Assembly (NCBI GenBank): GCA_023374045.1
Contig: CM041780.1
Location: 170,558,085 to 170,622,084 of the forward strand
Origin: Limonium bicolor
Taxonomy: Eukaryota; Streptophyta; Magnoliopsida; Caryophyllales; Plumbaginaceae
Length of the DNA: 64,000 nucleotides
Reading direction: 5' to 3'
This document shows, in pieces, positions 60,839-64,000 of the stretch. A model generated the notes under the pieces. The model saw only the letters and a list, made by a program, of their open reading frames with translations, was not told where the DNA came from and ran no database searches. Positions within the stretch are counted from its first letter, which is position 1. Each line of letters opens with the position of its first letter. Position numbers and translations under genes: made by a program.

Positions 60839-61439
60839 ATGACTTTCCGCAAAGTAGCTAACGTGGAGATGCAAAGGAGGACCTTTAAGTCGTCCAATTT
60901 TAGCAAAGAGAAAAGTCAGCCCTCTACTGGAAGAAGTCTTTCTCTCATGAGATCTGCTACCTCAGGAAGATCAGCTTCTTCAATATACATAATGGAAAAT
61001 ATGGGCCACATTGTACTCTTGCAATTAAGAGTATTAGTTACATACCAGGAAGATTCCCTTCTAGAGACAATCGTGATGAAGATGACGACAATGAAGAAGT
61101 CAGGTCCGAGCGGGACTCTAAAGTTTCACAAAACAATGTGAGAAGGATGAGTGTTCAAGGTGCTATTACTCTCTTTGAGAAGCAAAAAAAAAAAGATCAA
61201 TCCACCACAGATGTCCAACCAAATTGTCACAAGAGGGTACAACTGTAAAGCCAGTGCTAAGAAGATGGAGCTCGGGGATGGGTGAATCATCTGCTCAATC
61301 CTTAGATCAAAGTACTTCTCAAAACAAGTTAAAAGATAGTAGTAATAGAACTGTGGATGAAAGGGAGGTAGGTAATGATGCTCAAGGAATGCAACAAGAA
61401 AGAGGCCCTCCTACTAATCTGTCTAGAACAGGACAATGA
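60839..61439 (+). pseudogene. COP1-interacting-protein-like fragment, copy B
   Basis: RRMSVQGAITLFEKQ is readable near 61140-61185. It is followed, after a stop and frame change, by an open 71-codon stretch (61224-61439) containing KPVLRRWSSGMGESSAQSLD. The A-run at 61186 is longer than in copy A. It has no plausible promoter or start of its own. Confidence 0.4.
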
Positions 61440-61986
61440 GTTGTCTAAAGCTTTTCAAACTTGTGGACAATTGGAAAGTGGTAATGAAGGGTCGTTATCT
61501 TTTCTTTCCATCCTTGGGGACAAGGTTGTTTGAGGGGGGTGTAATGGTAAGTGATAATAGGTAGGGGTGGATTAGTAAATGACTAATCCTAAACTTGTAG
61601 TATAAAATTAGATTGAATGCTCTGTTGAAGACATCCGATTGGTTTGTTAAGTGTACCTTGGCCTCTTAGAGAGGTTTAGGCCTCATTAGAGGATCATTTG
61701 CCACTTTAAGTGGGTTAATGAAATAGAGATTGTTGTTCCTATCACATATGTAGCAAAAATTTTCTACATTTTCTATACATTTAATGATGAAAATTTGCAC
61801 ATTGAATAAGGAAAAATTATGTTATGAACTATTCTACTGAAAGTATAATTTACATGTACTGATTTATCAATTTACAGTGTTGTATACCTATATGTATAGT
61901 TAATGGTGCAGCCAGAGTTGCTTACAAAAAGAAGTGATTCCTATATTTGTTGTTATAATGATTGTTTTTGTAAATCCTATTTGCAG

Positions 61987-62369
61987 AGCCAGGTTACTAT
62001 GAGGATGGACAGTTTGGGATAAGACTAGAGAATGTTCTCATAGTCAAAGAAGCTAATATAAAGCACAACTTCGGCAATAAGGGTTACTTGCAATTTGAGC
62101 ACATCACATGGGTAAGCTTATACTTTCTTTTGAAACACTTACTGTTTGCTTCACTTAATGATACATAAATATTCAATGGGTGTTTTCTTCAGGCTCCATA
62201 CCAGCAGAAGTTAATGGATCTGAAGCTTCTATCACCTGCGGAAATGAATTGGGTCACCACTTACCATTGCTGCTGCAGGGAAATCTTGGCTCCTTTTATG
62301 AGTGAAACTGAGAAGGCCTGGTTTAGTGTGGCTACCGAACCCATTGTTGTTAGTAGTCAGTCCGCTTAA
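61987..62369 (+). pseudogene. aminopeptidase P (APP1-type) C-terminal exons, copy B, frame intact
   Basis: Exon 61987-62111 (125 nt), GT-AG intron 62112-62192, final exon 62193-62369 (177 nt, ending TAA). Together they give the last ~99 residues of an Xaa-Pro aminopeptidase, including YYEDGQFGIRLENVLIV, whose Glu-bearing strand belongs to the metal-binding pita-bread fold, and the tail NWVTTYHCCCREILAPFM. The acceptor TTTGCAG at 61986 is preserved but no upstream exon precedes it. It is a captured or copied gene fragment, not a complete gene. Confidence 0.75.
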
Positions 62370-64000
62370 TTCCATATAATATAAACGGATAAGGAAGGAG
62401 GGCCATACCTTTTTAACTCTTCCACTGCTGCTCCTCCTCGGGGTTGAATCACTGGTGGAACGGAGGCCTTAAATTACGGTCCAAAACCCTGTTTACTTAT
62501 GGTTCTGGACCGTAGTTAACGTGGGCGTCACCTAAACAGAGACGTCTTTAATTATGGTTTAAAACTGTAATTAAAGGCCTTTTTTAGTCCCGCTTGTCAG
62601 GGACTTTACATTACGGTTCAAAGACTTTAGATTACGGTTCCTAATAAAACCGTAAAGTAAAGTCCAATGGCGCGTGCGCGCCAAAGCACTTTAGATTACA
62701 GTTTTCCTTGGAACCGTAATGTAAAGTGTTTTTTTTTATGTTTTTTATGTTTTTTTATTACAGAGCTACACAATTGCAACAGAGGGCAGTATTACAGAAC
62801 TGTAGAATTGCAACAGATGTGCAGAAACTACACAATTGCAACACACCTGAATCAAATAGCAACAAAACACATTCTCTATGCACAACTGTAACAGATAACA
62901 GCATCTTTAATTACACTAGAATTGTACAACAGCTTTCATTACAAACAGATAACATTATATGTTAAAACTCAAACAAAATAGCAACAAAAGACATTCTTTG
63001 CAATACATACAAATCTGTTACAGCAGCTAGCAATTTAGTAGGTGTCATTTCAGTTTCATGCCACTACACTATATACAAAAAGCTAGCTAGTCTATCAATC
63101 CATTCTCAAAGATAAGGCTACCATGGTCTCTCTGACATGATACAAGTCTTTTGCACTGTAAGTCGAGGATTTGGCAAAGTGCTCTTTAATATGGAACAAA
63201 AAAAAGGAATGGAACACATAATGAGATTAAGATAAGACACAAAAAATCTACATAAAGAATTAAATACAAGACAACGTTCGTATTACCTTGTCTTTAGAGT
63301 TCTCAAATGCTAGGAAGTACCGCAGAACTCGTACATGTACCGCATCATGTAGTACCCGCAACTCCTAGAATCCTTTTGGGTAGGGCATGAAATCGCCAAA
63401 ATTCACAAGTGTAATACAATTGTAAAACGATAAGCAGCACAAATGAATTACCCAAACCTCGATGTATGTGACTTTCATGTCACCAAACTCTCCCTGAGGG
63501 GTTTCTTTGTAACAACTATCACATATTAACAAAAGCGTTAAGCATTTTGAACGAGTAAATTAATTTTGGTTCAAAAAACCTACAAATAATTAAGCAGTAA
63601 TACAAACTTACGTTTTGATTAAGTCTTCAATGTTGAATTCTTTCCACCGCCCTAGTGGATCTAGAACAAGCAGAGAAGCAGTGGCGGTGCAGAAGATAAA
63701 CAAAGCCCAGTGGTGGCTACAATTTCAAATACAAAATGAAATGAGGAATGAAAGTAAAAAAAAGTTAGCTAATTAGTATGTAAATTTAGATCAGAACTCA
63801 CGTTTGGTGATACGGTATTAGCAAAAATAATTTATTCGTTCAATCAGCAACATTGAAGCAATGCTTCATTTATTAACAAGACCTCCTCGGCTCCCTAGTG
63901 ACTGAGTCATAAGATAAACGCTCTGGGCACACCGCAGAATGGAGGTGATGTTCTTCTCATGACATCTCTGAAGTAGACCTCTATTATATCACATGTACTA

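Larger units (their letters stand above)
58866..64000. repeat. tandem 11.4-kb unit, copy B, cut by the window end
   Basis: It repeats 47493 to about 52620 in the same order: promoter-like AT-rich DNA, hAT-like remnant (about 59465-60195), basic frame (about 60320-60610), COP1-interacting-protein-like fragment, LTR-like piece (61500-61745), aminopeptidase P exons, subterminal hairpins (about 62430-62735), non-coding DNA. The stretch matching the MITE and the transposases would lie beyond 64000. Confidence 0.85.

Overview
The window is nuclear DNA of a flowering plant, most likely a eudicot. It has one intact host gene, a LysM receptor-like (pseudo)kinase of the LYK4/LYK5 type at 2517-4649 (+). 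It also has one broken host gene, a family-1 glycosyltransferase of UGT72 type spanning 40604-46860 (-). Almost everything else is transposable-element sequence, much of it nested. Lineage calls rest on recognised motifs and remembered family features; no database was searched.

Layout. 1-2516: short tandem repeats, a candidate membrane-tail reading frame and the LYK promoter. 2517-4649: LYK gene. 4650-7321: AT-rich DNA with a three-copy ~275-bp tandem repeat and a small MITE-like inverted repeat. 7322-19544: a minus-strand element with a 4.04-kb LTR, a 4.7-kb interior with no coding potential, and a second, truncated LTR (LARD-like, element 1). 19545-40598: a related element (element 2), also minus strand, whose left LTR was invaded by a 11.5-kb plus-strand Ty3/gypsy element of Tat type (element 3, 19980-31458) with a perfect 5-bp target-site duplication. 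40604-46860: the UGT pseudogene, split by a 4.7-kb Ty1/copia element (41183-45898) with a 5-bp target-site duplication. 47493-64000: two tandem copies of an 11.4-kb unit (the second runs off the window), each carrying fragments of host genes (aminopeptidase P C-terminus, a COP1-interacting-protein-like piece) beside CACTA subterminal hairpins; copy A also holds broken CACTA transposase genes.

Most notable: element 3 appears to need splicing to express gag-pol. Two GT-AG introns (235 bp and 93 bp), each holding or leading to stops, lie exactly where removal restores phase. The same element carries an antisense gene of six exons and five introns (30435 to 26958) with a long coiled-coil C-terminus. 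All eight remaining frame breaks in element 3 are single-base deletions, several in homopolymers, so assembly error must be considered before calling the element dead.

Other structural signals: the two LARD-like relatives carry unrelated but structurally alike palindromic arrays at the same LTR position. Both keep a duplicated hairpin-plus-polypurine motif and a perfect 20-bp palindrome. The primer-binding site of element 2 is buried in a 10-bp hairpin. Element 2's two LTR pieces are nearly complementary, as expected of a linearised one-LTR circle.
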